Origin: Niallia sp. NCCP-28
GTDB lineage: Bacteria > Bacillota > Bacilli > Bacillales > Cytobacillaceae
DNA: 64,000 bases
NCBI RefSeq assembly: GCF_023168165.1
Contig: NZ_BQYJ01000001.1
Span: 124,001-188,000, forward strand
Reading direction: 5' to 3'
Numbering within the stretch: position 1 is the stretch's first letter; every line of letters starts with the position of its first letter. The notes below the pieces were generated by a model. The model searched no databases and was not told the origin of the DNA. It was given only the letters and a program-made list of their open reading frames with translations. The position numbers and the translations under genes were made by a program. Below, in pieces: positions 53,329 through 62,968 of the stretch.

Positions 53329-55422
53329 TTAAACGGCACATGCAATACATTCGTCAATCGCCAAATTTCGCGTCCGTGTGTAGTAAAGTGATTTTAACCC
53401 TATTTCATTTGCGTAAATATAATAACGAGCCAATTCTTTTGTAGAAACATCAGAGTTTACATAAAGAATAGTAGATATGCCTTGGTCCACATGCTCTTGT
53501 GCTGCTGCAATCAAGTCCATTATCTTAAATTGATTCATATCAAATGCCGATTTATAGAACCAGAAGTTCGTTTCATCCATATAAGGCATTGGATAATACG
53601 TCGTAGAGTTCGCATATGTGCGAGACTCTATTTGATTCACGACCGGCATTACAGATGCTGTTGCATTTTGGATATAACCAATAGATTGTGTAGGCGCAAC
53701 GGCTAAACGGTACGCATTATACATTCCATGTTTTTGCACCAATGTAGCCAATCGTGCCCAATCTTCGCAAGTAGGAATGTAAATGCCTTCAAACAATTGT
53801 TTTACTTTGTCCGTTTTAGGAGCAAAGCTTGTTTCCTTGTATTTCTCAAAGTAGGTCCCTTTCGCATACTCCGATTTTCCGAACTCTTTGAACGTTTCTT
53901 CTTTTTCTTTTGCGATCAGCATGCTCTTTTCAATAGAATAGAAATTCATCATCATAAAAAAAGTCATAGTAAAGTCTTTTGCTTCATCTGATTCGTAGCT
54001 GATCCTATTTTTCGATAAATATCCATGAAGGTTCATCGCTCCTAATCCGACTGCATGAAGCTCTTCATTGGCTTTTTTGACAGATGGAGCATTTTGTATG
54101 TCAGATATATCCGAAACAGTTGTCAATGCCTCGATGCCGACATGTACAGAATCCCTGAATACATCGCCAGACTGCATGACATTTGAGATGTTCAGTGAGC
54201 CTAAGTTGCAGTTAATGTCACGGCGGATAATATCCTCTTGGCCGTAATCCATAATTTCAGAGGTTTCCTGAAGTTGGAAAATCTCTGTGCACAAATTGCT
54301 CATTTTAATTTGTCCAATATCCTTAAGAGCATGTCCTTTATTTGCATTGGATTTGTTCATAAAATATGGATAGCCTGATTCCAGCTGGATTTGGGCAATT
54401 TTTGTGATCATTTCACGAGCTGTCATAGCGACACGCTTTTTCACATTTGGGTTTGCCACAAGCTCTTCATACATGTCATCCATTCTCATATCATCCAAAT
54501 GAATGCCATATTCCTTAAAGACACTGAAAGGAGCGAATACATAAAATTCTCTATTTTCTTTGGCCAATTGGAAAAACTTATTTTCCACAATCAATCCAAT
54601 CGAAAGTGTTTGGATGCGCGACTTCTCATCAGCATTTATTTTTTTTGTATCAAGGAACTCAACAACATCCCAATGAAAAATGTTCAAATAGGCAGCCCCT
54701 GCCCCTTTGCGCTGACCCAATTGGTTTGCATAAGAGAATGTATCCTCCAAAAGCTTCATAACCGGCACCACACCTGATGCAGCGTTATCAATGCCTTTGA
54801 TCTGCTCATTGCGAGAACGAAGCTTCGAAAGGTTAAGGGCTACGCCTCCCCCTATTTTCGACAGCTGGCCGGATGTATTGATATTGTGGAAAATTGAATT
54901 TAACGAATCGTCCATTTCCAATAAGAAACAAGAAACCATCTCACCGCGGCGGCTTCTGCCTGCATTCAAGAAAGTAGGAGTTGCCGGCTGATAGCGCTGT
55001 TCAATCATCGCAATTGCTGTTTTCTTCGCTTTATCGAAATCTCCTTGTCCCAAAAATAAAGCGACGATGATAATGCGGTCTTCGTATGTTTCAAGGTAAT
55101 TTTTCTTATCATTCGTTTTTAAAGCATAGTCTTTGTAGAATTTTGAAATAGCCATATAAGATTGGAATTCAAATTCGTAGTCATAAACGGTCTTTGTGAT
55201 TTCTTCGATCTCGGAAATCTTGTATTGGTCCAAAACCTGTGGATAATAGAAATCCTCTTCTACCATATAAGCAAATTTTTGTGCGACAGAGTCAAAACGA
55301 ATCAATTTTGGCTTGATTTCCGATTCCAGAAATTCAGCCACAGCTTCTTTGTCTTTTTCAAGCCGGAAGAAACCCTTTTCGTTAAGCTGTGTCACTTCGT
55401 TGTTTAATTCTATATGTCTCAT
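53329..55422 (-). CDS. nrdE: Ribonucleotide reductase alpha subunit (class Ib)
   Basis: Catalytic subunit reducing NDPs to dNDPs. The protein is 697 residues with no ATP-cone activity domain, typical of NrdE. Active-site marks are GEMVSCFLLEMDDSLNS (redox Cys), CNLGSLNISN (radical/redox Cys region with Asn), the TASVMPVVNQIE region, and the C-terminal shuttle pair DECIACAV. Its start overlaps the nrdI stop by 41 bp, as in other Bacillus nrd operons. Confidence 0.97.
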   Translation of the reverse strand: MRHIELNNEVTQLNEKGFFRLEKDKEAVAEFLESEIKPKLIRFDSVAQKFAYMVEEDFYYPQVLDQYKISEIEEITKTVYDYEFEFQSYMAISKFYKDYALKTNDKKNYLETYEDRIIIVALFLGQGDFDKAKKTAIAMIEQRYQPATPTFLNAGRSRRGEMVSCFLLEMDDSLNSIFHNINTSGQLSKIGGGVALNLSKLRSRNEQIKGIDNAASGVVPVMKLLEDTFSYANQLGQRKGAGAAYLNIFHWDVVEFLDTKKINADEKSRIQTLSIGLIVENKFFQLAKENREFYVFAPFSVFKEYGIHLDDMRMDDMYEELVANPNVKKRVAMTAREMITKIAQIQLESGYPYFMNKSNANKGHALKDIGQIKMSNLCTEIFQLQETSEIMDYGQEDIIRRDINCNLGSLNISNVMQSGDVFRDSVHVGIEALTTVSDISDIQNAPSVKKANEELHAVGLGAMNLHGYLSKNRISYESDEAKDFTMTFFMMMNFYSIEKSMLIAKEKEETFKEFGKSEYAKGTYFEKYKETSFAPKTDKVKQLFEGIYIPTCEDWARLATLVQKHGMYNAYRLAVAPTQSIGYIQNATASVMPVVNQIESRTYANSTTYYPMPYMDETNFWFYKSAFDMNQFKIMDLIAAAQEHVDQGISTILYVNSDVSTKELARYYIYANEIGLKSLYYTRTRNLAIDECIACAV

Positions 55423-55783
55423 AGCTAATATTTTGCACCCTTTCTCTAAATATCTCCATATCTTCGGGCATGCCGCTCATTTCAAACTTATGTAAAATAG
55501 GCACCCCGTACATGGTCGATATTTTATTAGCACTCAAAGCGAAATTTTGCCCCCAATTTCTATTTCCACTAGCAGCTACAGCATGAAGGCTGATGCGATT
55601 TGCCTTAAGGAAGTCTAAAGTTGTTTGAGGAACTTGGCCCATACCAGTTGTGTAAGTTACTAGTATATAAGGTTCGTAGACTTTTAGTCCAGCCTTTAAT
55701 TCTATTACTTTATTTTCCGGCAATCCTAATTTCTGAACAAATCGGCGCACATTTCCCGTCTTACTGTCAAACACGATAAGCAA
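55382..55783 (-). CDS. nrdI: Flavodoxin-like NrdI
   Basis: A 133-residue flavodoxin that supplies the oxidant for assembling the dimanganese-tyrosyl cofactor of NrdF. It starts LIVFDSKTGNVRRFVQKLG (FMN phosphate loop) and has LVTYTTGMGQVPQTT and AVAASGNRNWGQNFA, the isoalloxazine loops. It is the first gene of nrdI-nrdE-nrdF. AAGGAGG-like sequence precedes the start. Confidence 0.95.
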   Translation of the reverse strand: MLIVFDSKTGNVRRFVQKLGLPENKVIELKAGLKVYEPYILVTYTTGMGQVPQTTLDFLKANRISLHAVAASGNRNWGQNFALSANKISTMYGVPILHKFEMSGMPEDMEIFRERVQNISYETYRIKQRSDTA

Positions 55784-55857
55784 AATTTTTCCCTCCTTGA
55801 GGACTAAAATGAAAAAATCTATATTTTATATAATCCTCCCTGTTTCATACAAGGAAT

Positions 55858-55902
55858 ACTAAATACAGATGTTTTCAGAAAACAAACCTCAATATCTTGT
55901 GT
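55858..55902 (-). promoter_or_regulatory. Candidate NrdR boxes upstream of nrdI
   Basis: On the minus strand ACACAAGATATTGAG (55902-55888) fits the NrdR box pattern ACACWAWATATWGTGT in its first ten positions. A weaker partner at 55858-55872 lies 30 bp away, about three helical turns, the usual NrdR spacing. TTGACA/TGTATT and TTGACT promoter-like elements lie just upstream. Confidence 0.55.
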
Positions 55903-56036
55903 TATAAAACTATCTAATCCTTTTTTCGATCTAGAGTCAATACAGTATTTTTGAGTTTTTTTGTCAATAATTATAGCTTAAAAATAATAGATATTTAAAA
56001 ATTCAAGCTGGATATATTTGCCGAGAAAAGCAAGAA
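55903..56036. other. nrd promoter region
   Basis: AT-rich sequence holding the likely nrdIEF promoter (TTGACA, 17 nt, TGTATT on the minus strand). No gene is seen. Confidence 0.4.
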
Positions 56037-56071
56037 AAGTCTGATGAGGACTGCCCTCATTAGACTTTTTC
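56037..56071 (-). terminator. Hairpin terminator
   Basis: AAGTCTGATGAGG and CCTCATTAGACTT form a 13-bp stem with one mismatch. A and T runs on the two sides allow termination in either direction. It is 200 bp after the amidohydrolase stop, so it probably ends the peptide/amide operon. Confidence 0.8.
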
Positions 56072-56273
56072 ATCGAGAAAATATATTCTATTATTTTTAT
56101 AAAAACAGTTATTTTAATTAATATAAATGTCTAGCATTTAAAATTATTTCTCTGCATTTTGTACATCCGGCTAAATTTTCTGAATATTACCTAAAAATAA
56201 AATAGAGCATCACGTAAAGGCTAGACTCCTGGCAATCAATTAATCTATTTTGCCCATTCGCTCCTGATTTTCT

Positions 56274-57500
56274 CTACATGGAAAGAATCGTTTCAATCAG
56301 AACATTTACTCCTTTTTCACAATCTTCCCAACTAGTAAGTTCTTCCTCACAATGACTTTTTCCATCTACACTTGGGACAAAGAGCATAGCTGTGGGAATA
56401 TAGCTGGCGATAAATTGAGCATCATGGCCTGCTCCACTATCCATTCGCTTATAGGAATATCCGAGATTTTTGGATGATTGTTCTAAGCGAGCGCAAAGCT
56501 TTTCATCGAATAGAACTGTGTCCCGATCCCAAAGCTTGGTTACTTTGATTTCACAGCCTTCATTGTTTTCTATTTGCGGAAGACATTGAATAATTTCTTC
56601 TACTTGTTTAATAACGTTCCCATCCTTATGTCTGGATTCAATTGTAAACACAACTTTATTTGGAATTACAGTATGGATATTCGGGAGGATATTAAATCTT
56701 CCCATTGTATAAACCAATGCCTTATCGAGATTGCTCAGCTTTTTCCGGGCCTCTGCAATAATATTGGTCGATGCAAAAAGAGCATCTTTCCTCATTTCCA
56801 TCGGAGTGGTTCCTGCATGGTCGGATAGGCCAGTTACTTCAATTTCATAGCTGCACATGCCGATGACACTTTCTACCACACCAATCTTTACATGTTCATT
56901 TTCTAAAATCGGTCCTTGTTCTATATGCAATTCTAACAAAGCAGTCGCTTCTTTTAGGCGATTTTCTTCACTGCCATTATAACCAATTGCATTTAGCGCT
57001 TTTTCAAAAGTGATACCATTAACATCCTTCACTTTTATCATCTTCTCTTTTTCGAATTTCCCTGATAATACGCCTGAAGACATCATAACGGGTTCAAATC
57101 TTGCTCCCTCTTCATTGGTAAAAACGGCAACGGTAAGGGGAAGCCGTGGTTTAATATTATTTTCCACTAACGTACGAGCTACTTCCATGCCAGCAGCCAC
57201 GCCCAGTATACCATCAAAACGGCCACCTTTTTTGACTGTATCTATATGAGAGCCGATTACAATTGGTTCCTTATTTTCTTGCCCTTCCAAAGTGGCATAG
57301 ATATTCCCCATATCATCCACCTTAATAGCCATTCCCAATTCTTCGCAAAAAGAACAAAAGAAATCTCTGGCCGCTTTATCTTCTTCAGACAAGGATAAAC
57401 GAGTAACGCCATTATTTTCTGTTCGGCCAAAACCAGCAAATTGCTCTAATGTATCCTTTAATTTTTCCCCGTTTACAAGTACCATTTGTTTTTCCATCAT
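56274..57500 (-). CDS. M20 Zn-dependent hydrolase (N-carbamoyl amino acid / allantoate amidohydrolase type)
   Basis: A 408-residue enzyme. Metal-ligand motifs are IVIGSHIDTVKKGGRFDGILGV, FTNEEGARF and LELHIEQGPILE, and the late GAGHDAQFIA. The dimerisation part has TGLSDHAGTTPMEMRKDA. This is the AllC/HyuC architecture: removal of a carbamoyl group from N-carbamoyl amino acids, or allantoate breakdown. No allantoin genes are nearby, so a carbamoyl or other amide substrate from the adjacent transporter is more likely. AGGAG precedes the ATG. Confidence 0.9.
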   Translation of the reverse strand: MMEKQMVLVNGEKLKDTLEQFAGFGRTENNGVTRLSLSEEDKAARDFFCSFCEELGMAIKVDDMGNIYATLEGQENKEPIVIGSHIDTVKKGGRFDGILGVAAGMEVARTLVENNIKPRLPLTVAVFTNEEGARFEPVMMSSGVLSGKFEKEKMIKVKDVNGITFEKALNAIGYNGSEENRLKEATALLELHIEQGPILENEHVKIGVVESVIGMCSYEIEVTGLSDHAGTTPMEMRKDALFASTNIIAEARKKLSNLDKALVYTMGRFNILPNIHTVIPNKVVFTIESRHKDGNVIKQVEEIIQCLPQIENNEGCEIKVTKLWDRDTVLFDEKLCARLEQSSKNLGYSYKRMDSGAGHDAQFIASYIPTAMLFVPSVDGKSHCEEELTSWEDCEKGVNVLIETILSM

Positions 57501-57618
57501 TATTTGCTCCTCTCTAGCTATCCATTATTCATCTATTTTTTTGCAGCATTTCCCCACCAATAAACAACATAGATTTTCTATCATTATAGTCTGCTAATTG
57601 CTGTTTTTATTGACCGTA

Positions 57619-59028
57619 TTATAAAGTAATATTTTCTGCCTTATAGGCAGTATTTTTTTCTAAATAAGACACCCAATTTGTAGAGTTCTCATATACTTCC
57701 GCGATATTTAAGATTTTTCCATCATCATACGGCTTGCCGATTAATTGGAAGCCAACTGGCATTTTTTCTTCTGTAAAACCACATGGAACACTAATAACAG
57801 GAAATCCCAGTAAATTTCCGAGAGGAGTCCGACCTAATGTAAAAATATTATTCAATGATTCTTCTGGAAAAATGCTGCCAATATCAAAAGGAGGGGTTGT
57901 ATTTGTTGGTGTAAAAAGAACATCGATCTCCTGCTGAGCCATTTTCTTTAATATATGTTCTATAAAACATTTCCGGGTGTTTCTAGCTCTGATATATTGT
58001 GTAGCAGGAACGCTATGCCCTAAGCTCAGACGATAGGCAGTATCTTTTCCATATAATTCAGGTTTTTTTGCAAAATTCTCCTCGTGGAACGTATAAGCCT
58101 CTGACTTGGAAATTATTTTTTGTGCTGCAATCGCTTCTTCCAAATCTTCGAGTTTAATAGCAACCATTTCTGCTCCTAATTCCTTTAATCTCAGCATTGC
58201 CGCATCCACCACATTTTTCATTTCATGATTCATATTTTCAAAAAAGTACTCTTCACATATCCCTATTCTAACTCCATGCAAATCCGTAATTTCCGTATCT
58301 AAATCAATAAGATTGACAGTTTCCGGATCAGCCATGATTCGCAGCATGCTGCGACTATCAGCTACTGTTCTTGTCATTGGGCCGATGTGATCAAGTGTCC
58401 AACTTAATGGTGTGCATCCCTCTGTATGGACTAGATTATACGTTGGCTTTAAACCAACAATGCCACAAAGTGCAGCCGGCAGGCGAATAGACCCGCCTGT
58501 ATCTGTTCCAACCGCTCCAAATGCTGTCCCTGTTGCAACTGCAACAGCGGAACCGCCGCTAGAGCCACCCGGTATTTTTTTGATATTCCACGGATTTCGA
58601 GTAGGGCCATAATGAGGATTTTCTGTAGTAGCTCCCATTGCAAACTCATGAAGATTGGTTTTGCCGATGATAATCGCTCCAGCAGCCTTTAGTTGTTCGA
58701 TTACTTTTGCATCCCGCTCTGCAATAAAATGTTCAAACACCTTTGAACCAGATGTTGTAACGCTGCCCTTCGTTTCAAAAATATCTTTAATCGCAATTGG
58801 TATACCATGAAGAGAACTGCGAATATTGCCTTCTGCCAATTCTTTTTCCATTAAAGCTGCTTGCTCTAAAGCTTCCTCTTTTAATACCATAATATATGCA
58901 TTAAGAGTTGGTTCAAGCTCTTCAATTCTCTCTAAAAGTTGGTTTGTTAATTCTACTGGTGAGATTTCTTTTCTTTGCAATAAGCCAGAAATGGTCTGCA
59001 TGTCATTAAAAAATAATTCTTTCATCAT
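57619..59028 (-). CDS. Amidase-signature family amidase
   Basis: A 469-residue enzyme with the Ser-cisSer-Lys triad. The lysine is in GIPIAIKDIFETKG, and the serines are in the glycine-rich signature PGGSSGGSAVAVATG and GTDTGGSIRLPAALCG. It is related to GatA, but the absence of gatB/gatC here and the transporter context point to a catabolic amidase. It sits between the dipeptide-type ABC genes and the carbamoylase-type hydrolase, so the substrate is probably an imported amide or peptide derivative. Confidence 0.9.
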   Translation of the reverse strand: MMKELFFNDMQTISGLLQRKEISPVELTNQLLERIEELEPTLNAYIMVLKEEALEQAALMEKELAEGNIRSSLHGIPIAIKDIFETKGSVTTSGSKVFEHFIAERDAKVIEQLKAAGAIIIGKTNLHEFAMGATTENPHYGPTRNPWNIKKIPGGSSGGSAVAVATGTAFGAVGTDTGGSIRLPAALCGIVGLKPTYNLVHTEGCTPLSWTLDHIGPMTRTVADSRSMLRIMADPETVNLIDLDTEITDLHGVRIGICEEYFFENMNHEMKNVVDAAMLRLKELGAEMVAIKLEDLEEAIAAQKIISKSEAYTFHEENFAKKPELYGKDTAYRLSLGHSVPATQYIRARNTRKCFIEHILKKMAQQEIDVLFTPTNTTPPFDIGSIFPEESLNNIFTLGRTPLGNLLGFPVISVPCGFTEEKMPVGFQLIGKPYDDGKILNIAEVYENSTNWVSYLEKNTAYKAENITL

Positions 59029-59041
59029 AATCTCCTCCCGT

Positions 59042-59875
59042 TCAAATCACATTCCTTTTTCGATATACTTCTCCCAAATCCCCTTGCAGAGTCAAAATAG
59101 AGCTTAATAATTTTTTGGTCATCTCATGTTTAGGATGTTTAAACAACTCCATTGTGGAAGATGTTTCAATTACTTCTCCTTTTGATAAAACAGCCACTCT
59201 ATCACAAAAATAAGCAACTAAATCTAGGTTATGGGCAATAAATAAATAGGTTAAGTTAAATTCTTTTTGCAACTCCATCAATAAATTAATAATTTGTGCT
59301 TTAACTGAAACATCTAGTGCAGATACTGGTTCATCAAGAACGAGGAATTTTGGCTTCAAAATCAACGCCCGTGCAATTCCTGCCCGCTGCCGCTGCCCAC
59401 CGGATAGTTCATGGGGGTAACGGTCATAAAAATCCGCTCTTAAACCAACTACTTCTAACATATGGAGAGTTTCCTTGCGAATTAATTGGCTATCTAGAGT
59501 ATCCCCAAATTTCAGCAGGGACTGAGCAATTTGAGAACCGATTGTTTTGCGTGGATTAAAAGCTGAGCCGGAATCCTGAAAAACAATTTGAATATCCTTT
59601 CGCAAGGCAGCCATCTCTTTTTTTGATAAATCCATTAACGATTGTCCATTATAGCTAATAGATCCCCTTGTTGGATCAATCAACCTTAACATCATTCGTC
59701 CAACGGTTGTTTTGCCTGATCCAGATTCACCGATTAACCCAAACGTTTCTCCCTTATAGATGGAGAAACTCACATCCTTGACGGCTGTCACTTTTTTAGC
59801 GGGAAGGAATATACCTTTTTTTCCTCCATAGACCTTTTGCAATCCTTTTACTTCAATTAAAGTATTGTCCTTCAT
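59042..59875 (-). CDS. Dipeptide/oligopeptide ABC transporter ATP-binding protein (DppF/OppF type)
   Basis: A 277-residue ATPase. Walker A is [17 protein letters not shown], the Q-loop is [17 protein letters not shown], the signature is [15 protein letters not shown], Walker B is [12 protein letters not shown] and the H-loop is [10 protein letters not shown]. The inserted block [19 protein letters not shown] is typical of the F-type subunit. It pairs with the D-type ATPase two bases upstream to drive the two permeases. Confidence 0.94.
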   Translation of the reverse strand: MKDNTLIEVKGLQKVYGGKKGIFLPAKKVTAVKDVSFSIYKGETFGLIGESGSGKTTVGRMMLRLIDPTRGSISYNGQSLMDLSKKEMAALRKDIQIVFQDSGSAFNPRKTIGSQIAQSLLKFGDTLDSQLIRKETLHMLEVVGLRADFYDRYPHELSGGQRQRAGIARALILKPKFLVLDEPVSALDVSVKAQIINLLMELQKEFNLTYLFIAHNLDLVAYFCDRVAVLSKGEVIETSSTMELFKHPKHEMTKKLLSSILTLQGDLGEVYRKRNVI

Positions 59876-59877
59876 CT

Positions 59878-60906
59878 TTAATGGCTCCTTTCAGTCAGCA
59901 CACAGCGCACTGAATGGTTTGATTTATAACGATTTTGTTTTTTTAATGATGGTTTCGTTACATGGCACTCATCCTTTGCCAAATGACAGCGACTGGAAAA
60001 ACGGCATCCCTGTGGTAATTCTAAAAGATTAGGCAATTCCCCCTTAATCTGGAATAATGGTTTTTTATGAACTCCTTCCCTAAATATCCAATCCATATCA
60101 GGGATACATTTTAATAAACTTTGCGTATAAGGATGCTCGGGATGATCAATGATATCGCCAACTTCCCCGTATTCAACAATCTGTCCAGCATACATGACCG
60201 CTACCTTATGTGCCATCCGAGCAACAACGCCAAAATCATGTGTAATAATTAAAATGGCTGTACCAAACTCGCGATTTATCTTGGTAAATAAGTCTAATAC
60301 CTGTAATTGTACGGTGGGATCTAAAGCAGATGTCGGTTCGTCCGCAATAATTAAATCCGGATCACAGGCCAGTGACATCGCAATAACCACACGCTGCCGC
60401 AAGCCGCCACTTAATTGATGTGGATAAGACTGAAAAATCCGCTCTGGATCATCAATTCCCATTTGCTTTAAAAGCGATAATGCCTTTTCCTTCGCTTGTG
60501 CCTTCGTTTTATTCGTTTTTTCCACTATTATTTCGACAATCTGTTTGCCAACCCGATAAGAGGGATCCAATGAAGTCATTGCATTTTGTGCTACAAGAGA
60601 AATTCTTCTTCCTCTTATTTCCCGCATTTTATTTTCATTGAGGGCAATAACGTCATTTCCGGCTACTTTTATTGAACCTTTGTATTCTTCTATCAGATTT
60701 TTAGGCAATAATTTCAAAATAGAATTAATAGTCATTGATTTTCCTGACCCAGACTCCCCAACAATTGCCATGATTTCGCCTTTTTCCACAGTAAAATTAA
60801 CATCCTCTAAAACGGTAAGAATACCATCCGCTGTTTTTATTTTCGTGGACAGATTTTCGATATTAAGTAAAACACTTTCTTCTTTTAGTGAAGCAGCCAT
60901 TTTCAT
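59878..60906 (-). CDS. Dipeptide/oligopeptide ABC transporter ATP-binding protein (DppD/OppD type)
   Basis: A 342-residue ATPase. Walker A is AIVGESGSGKSMTINSI, the signature LSGGLRQRVVIAMSLA and Walker B LIIADEPTSALDPTVQ. The C-terminal oligopeptide extension carries four cysteines (GCRFSSRC, KDEC, VRC), the Fe-S-type motif seen in DppD. It is the third gene in the order permease, permease, ATPase, ATPase, following a binding protein. Confidence 0.94.
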   Translation of the reverse strand: MKMAASLKEESVLLNIENLSTKIKTADGILTVLEDVNFTVEKGEIMAIVGESGSGKSMTINSILKLLPKNLIEEYKGSIKVAGNDVIALNENKMREIRGRRISLVAQNAMTSLDPSYRVGKQIVEIIVEKTNKTKAQAKEKALSLLKQMGIDDPERIFQSYPHQLSGGLRQRVVIAMSLACDPDLIIADEPTSALDPTVQLQVLDLFTKINREFGTAILIITHDFGVVARMAHKVAVMYAGQIVEYGEVGDIIDHPEHPYTQSLLKCIPDMDWIFREGVHKKPLFQIKGELPNLLELPQGCRFSSRCHLAKDECHVTKPSLKKQNRYKSNHSVRCVLTERSH

Positions 60907-60948
60907 CTAACCACCCTTTCCTTTTGCCTGTATAAAAACTTCCATCCC

Positions 60949-61875
60949 TCAACCTTCTTTAGCTGTTTGCCCTAAACTGACTCCTGCCGTCTTCTCTGCT
61001 TTCAGTTTCTTCTTAGCTTTCATTTTTGATTGTTCATATGGATCTAAGGCATTTCTTAATCCATCGCCAATCATGCTGAAGGCAAAGGATAAAATTAAAA
61101 TAGCAATTCCTGGAATAAAGGTAACGTAAGGATATCCTTGCATTAATACTTTGCTGCCATCACTCGCCATTCTGCCCCAGTCAGCTGTCGGCGGCTGAAC
61201 ACCAAGCCCAATAAAACTTAAGCCAGCTACTGTGACAATGGTTACACCAGCAAGTGTTGTCGCATATGCAATCAAACTTGGCAATACATTAGGAAGAATT
61301 TGTTTAAACATAGTTTCCAAATCTCCTATTCCAAAAGCTTTGGCTGCTTCTACATATTCCTTCTGACTTTCTTGCAGAACATCTGTATAAACAACTCTTG
61401 TCATATAAGGGATGCGGACAATAATCATCGCAATAATGACATTAAGCAGTCCCGGCCCTAAAATAGCAGCAATTGCAATAGCCAATAAGACAGCTGGGAA
61501 AGCAAAAAAGATATCCATTAATCTCATAATCAAGCTCCCAATAAAACCTTGATAGTATCCGGCTATAATGCCAAGAGCAATACTGACAACAGCTGCAATA
61601 ATAACGGGAACAACTGCGGAAATTAAAGAGGTTTGCGTTCCAAAAATAATTCGGCTTAAAATATCTCTTCCTTGCTGATCTGTTCCTAGAATATGTCCAT
61701 CTGTTCCTGGAGGAAGCAATCGAGTGCTTCCTTCTGCTACTGTATTTGGATCATATGGTGCAACAAAGTTCGCAAAAATTGCTAGAAACACTGCTAATAG
61801 AATAATAACCGCCCCTATTGCAGCCATTTTATCGCTAAAAAAAGCTTTACATGAGAGTTTCCACTTCTCAGCCAT
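60949..61875 (-). CDS. Peptide ABC transporter permease (DppC type)
   Basis: A 308-residue inner membrane permease. The N-terminal helix is preceded by a short cytoplasmic region. It carries LPPGTDGHILGTDQQGRDILSRIIFG, the typical DppC signature, and the EAA loop VEAAKAFGIGDLETMFKQILPNVLP that contacts the ATPases. It has five or six helices. A lysine-rich C-terminal tail (KMKAKKKLKAEK) is longer than in most relatives. Confidence 0.94.
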   Translation of the reverse strand: MAEKWKLSCKAFFSDKMAAIGAVIILLAVFLAIFANFVAPYDPNTVAEGSTRLLPPGTDGHILGTDQQGRDILSRIIFGTQTSLISAVVPVIIAAVVSIALGIIAGYYQGFIGSLIMRLMDIFFAFPAVLLAIAIAAILGPGLLNVIIAMIIVRIPYMTRVVYTDVLQESQKEYVEAAKAFGIGDLETMFKQILPNVLPSLIAYATTLAGVTIVTVAGLSFIGLGVQPPTADWGRMASDGSKVLMQGYPYVTFIPGIAILILSFAFSMIGDGLRNALDPYEQSKMKAKKKLKAEKTAGVSLGQTAKEG

Positions 61876-61885
61876 ATTTTCACCC

Positions 61886-62848
61886 CTATTCTGCTTTTAT
61901 AGAATCTTGCAATTTTGGACTTAACCAAACATTTAATAAATCGACGACTAAATTAACTAGAACAAAGGTTAAGGAAATTAAGAGAATGCCTGCTTGAACA
62001 GTAGGATAATCATTGGAAGTTACAGCTGTGTAAAGCTGTTGTCCGATGCCAGGCCAGTTAAACACAACTTCACTAAACAAAGCACCACCCATAATGTAAC
62101 CAACTTGCAGTCCAGAAATATTGATAATTGGCGGAAGCGAATTCCGCATCACATGAACGAGGTTTATTTTTGTGTTGGAAAGACCAAACGAATGGAAATA
62201 TTTAACGTAATCTTTTTGAAGCACATCAAGAACGGTGCTTCTTGTTAGTCTAGCAATCACAGCGAGAGAAACGGTTGCTGTTGCAAAGGCCGGTAAAACT
62301 AAGTGATGCAGCAAATCTGCAATTCCGCCAGGATTTCTCATATTATACATTCCGCTAACTGGAAACATTTGTAATCTGATAGCAAATAGCCACATAAGCA
62401 TTAAAGCAATCCAAAACACTGGCATACTAGCGCCAATTAAAGCAGCTCCCATGCTTACTTTATCAAGGATGCTATCTTTTTTTAATGCACTGACAAGCCC
62501 TAAAATAACTCCTAATGTAATACATATTAGTAGACTGGCCACTGTTAAAATCAAACTGTTCACAAATCTCGGCAGAAGTTCATCAATAATTGGTTTATGA
62601 AGCGTATAAGAATAGCCTAAATCCCCCTTAAGCAGATCCATCATCCATAACCCGTATTGTGTCAAAAGTGGTTCATTCAATCCCATCTCATCTCGCAAAG
62701 CTTTCACTGCCCCTGGTGTTGCATCACTACCGAGAATAGATTTTGCAGGATCTCCCGGTATCATTTGGATTAATAAAAAAACAATAATCGTAACCCCAAA
62801 AAGTACAGGGATAGTTGATAAGATTCTTTTCAGTATATATCTCAGCAA
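61886..62848 (-). CDS. Peptide ABC transporter permease (DppB type)
   Basis: A 320-residue permease. It starts RYILKRILSTIPVLFGVTIIVFLLIQMIPGDPA, the standard DppB/OppB opening with the first helix. The EAA loop is DYVKYFHSFGLSNTKINLVHVMRNSLPP, and the late motif EVVFNWPGIGQQLYTAV is present. It has six helices. It lies 10 nt ahead of the DppC gene and downstream of the binding-protein gene, from which it is separated by a stem-loop. Confidence 0.94.
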   Translation of the reverse strand: MLRYILKRILSTIPVLFGVTIIVFLLIQMIPGDPAKSILGSDATPGAVKALRDEMGLNEPLLTQYGLWMMDLLKGDLGYSYTLHKPIIDELLPRFVNSLILTVASLLICITLGVILGLVSALKKDSILDKVSMGAALIGASMPVFWIALMLMWLFAIRLQMFPVSGMYNMRNPGGIADLLHHLVLPAFATATVSLAVIARLTRSTVLDVLQKDYVKYFHSFGLSNTKINLVHVMRNSLPPIINISGLQVGYIMGGALFSEVVFNWPGIGQQLYTAVTSNDYPTVQAGILLISLTFVLVNLVVDLLNVWLSPKLQDSIKAE

Positions 62849-62885
62849 CTAAGCTCGCCTCCTAGCCGACTTATTATAATTGGTT

Positions 62886-62937
62886 GGGCAAAACCCGAGA
62901 AAACAAATTGGAGATATGCATTCTGCGGGTTTTGCCC
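62886..62937 (-). repeat. Stem-loop between binding-protein and permease genes
   Basis: GGGCAAAACCCG and CGGGTTTTGCCC form a perfect 12-bp stem with a 28-nt loop. There is no T run, so an mRNA-stabilising or partial attenuation element is more likely than a full terminator. Confidence 0.75.
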
Positions 62938-62968
62938 TTGCTAATAGATCAGGTGCTTTTTAAACTAA

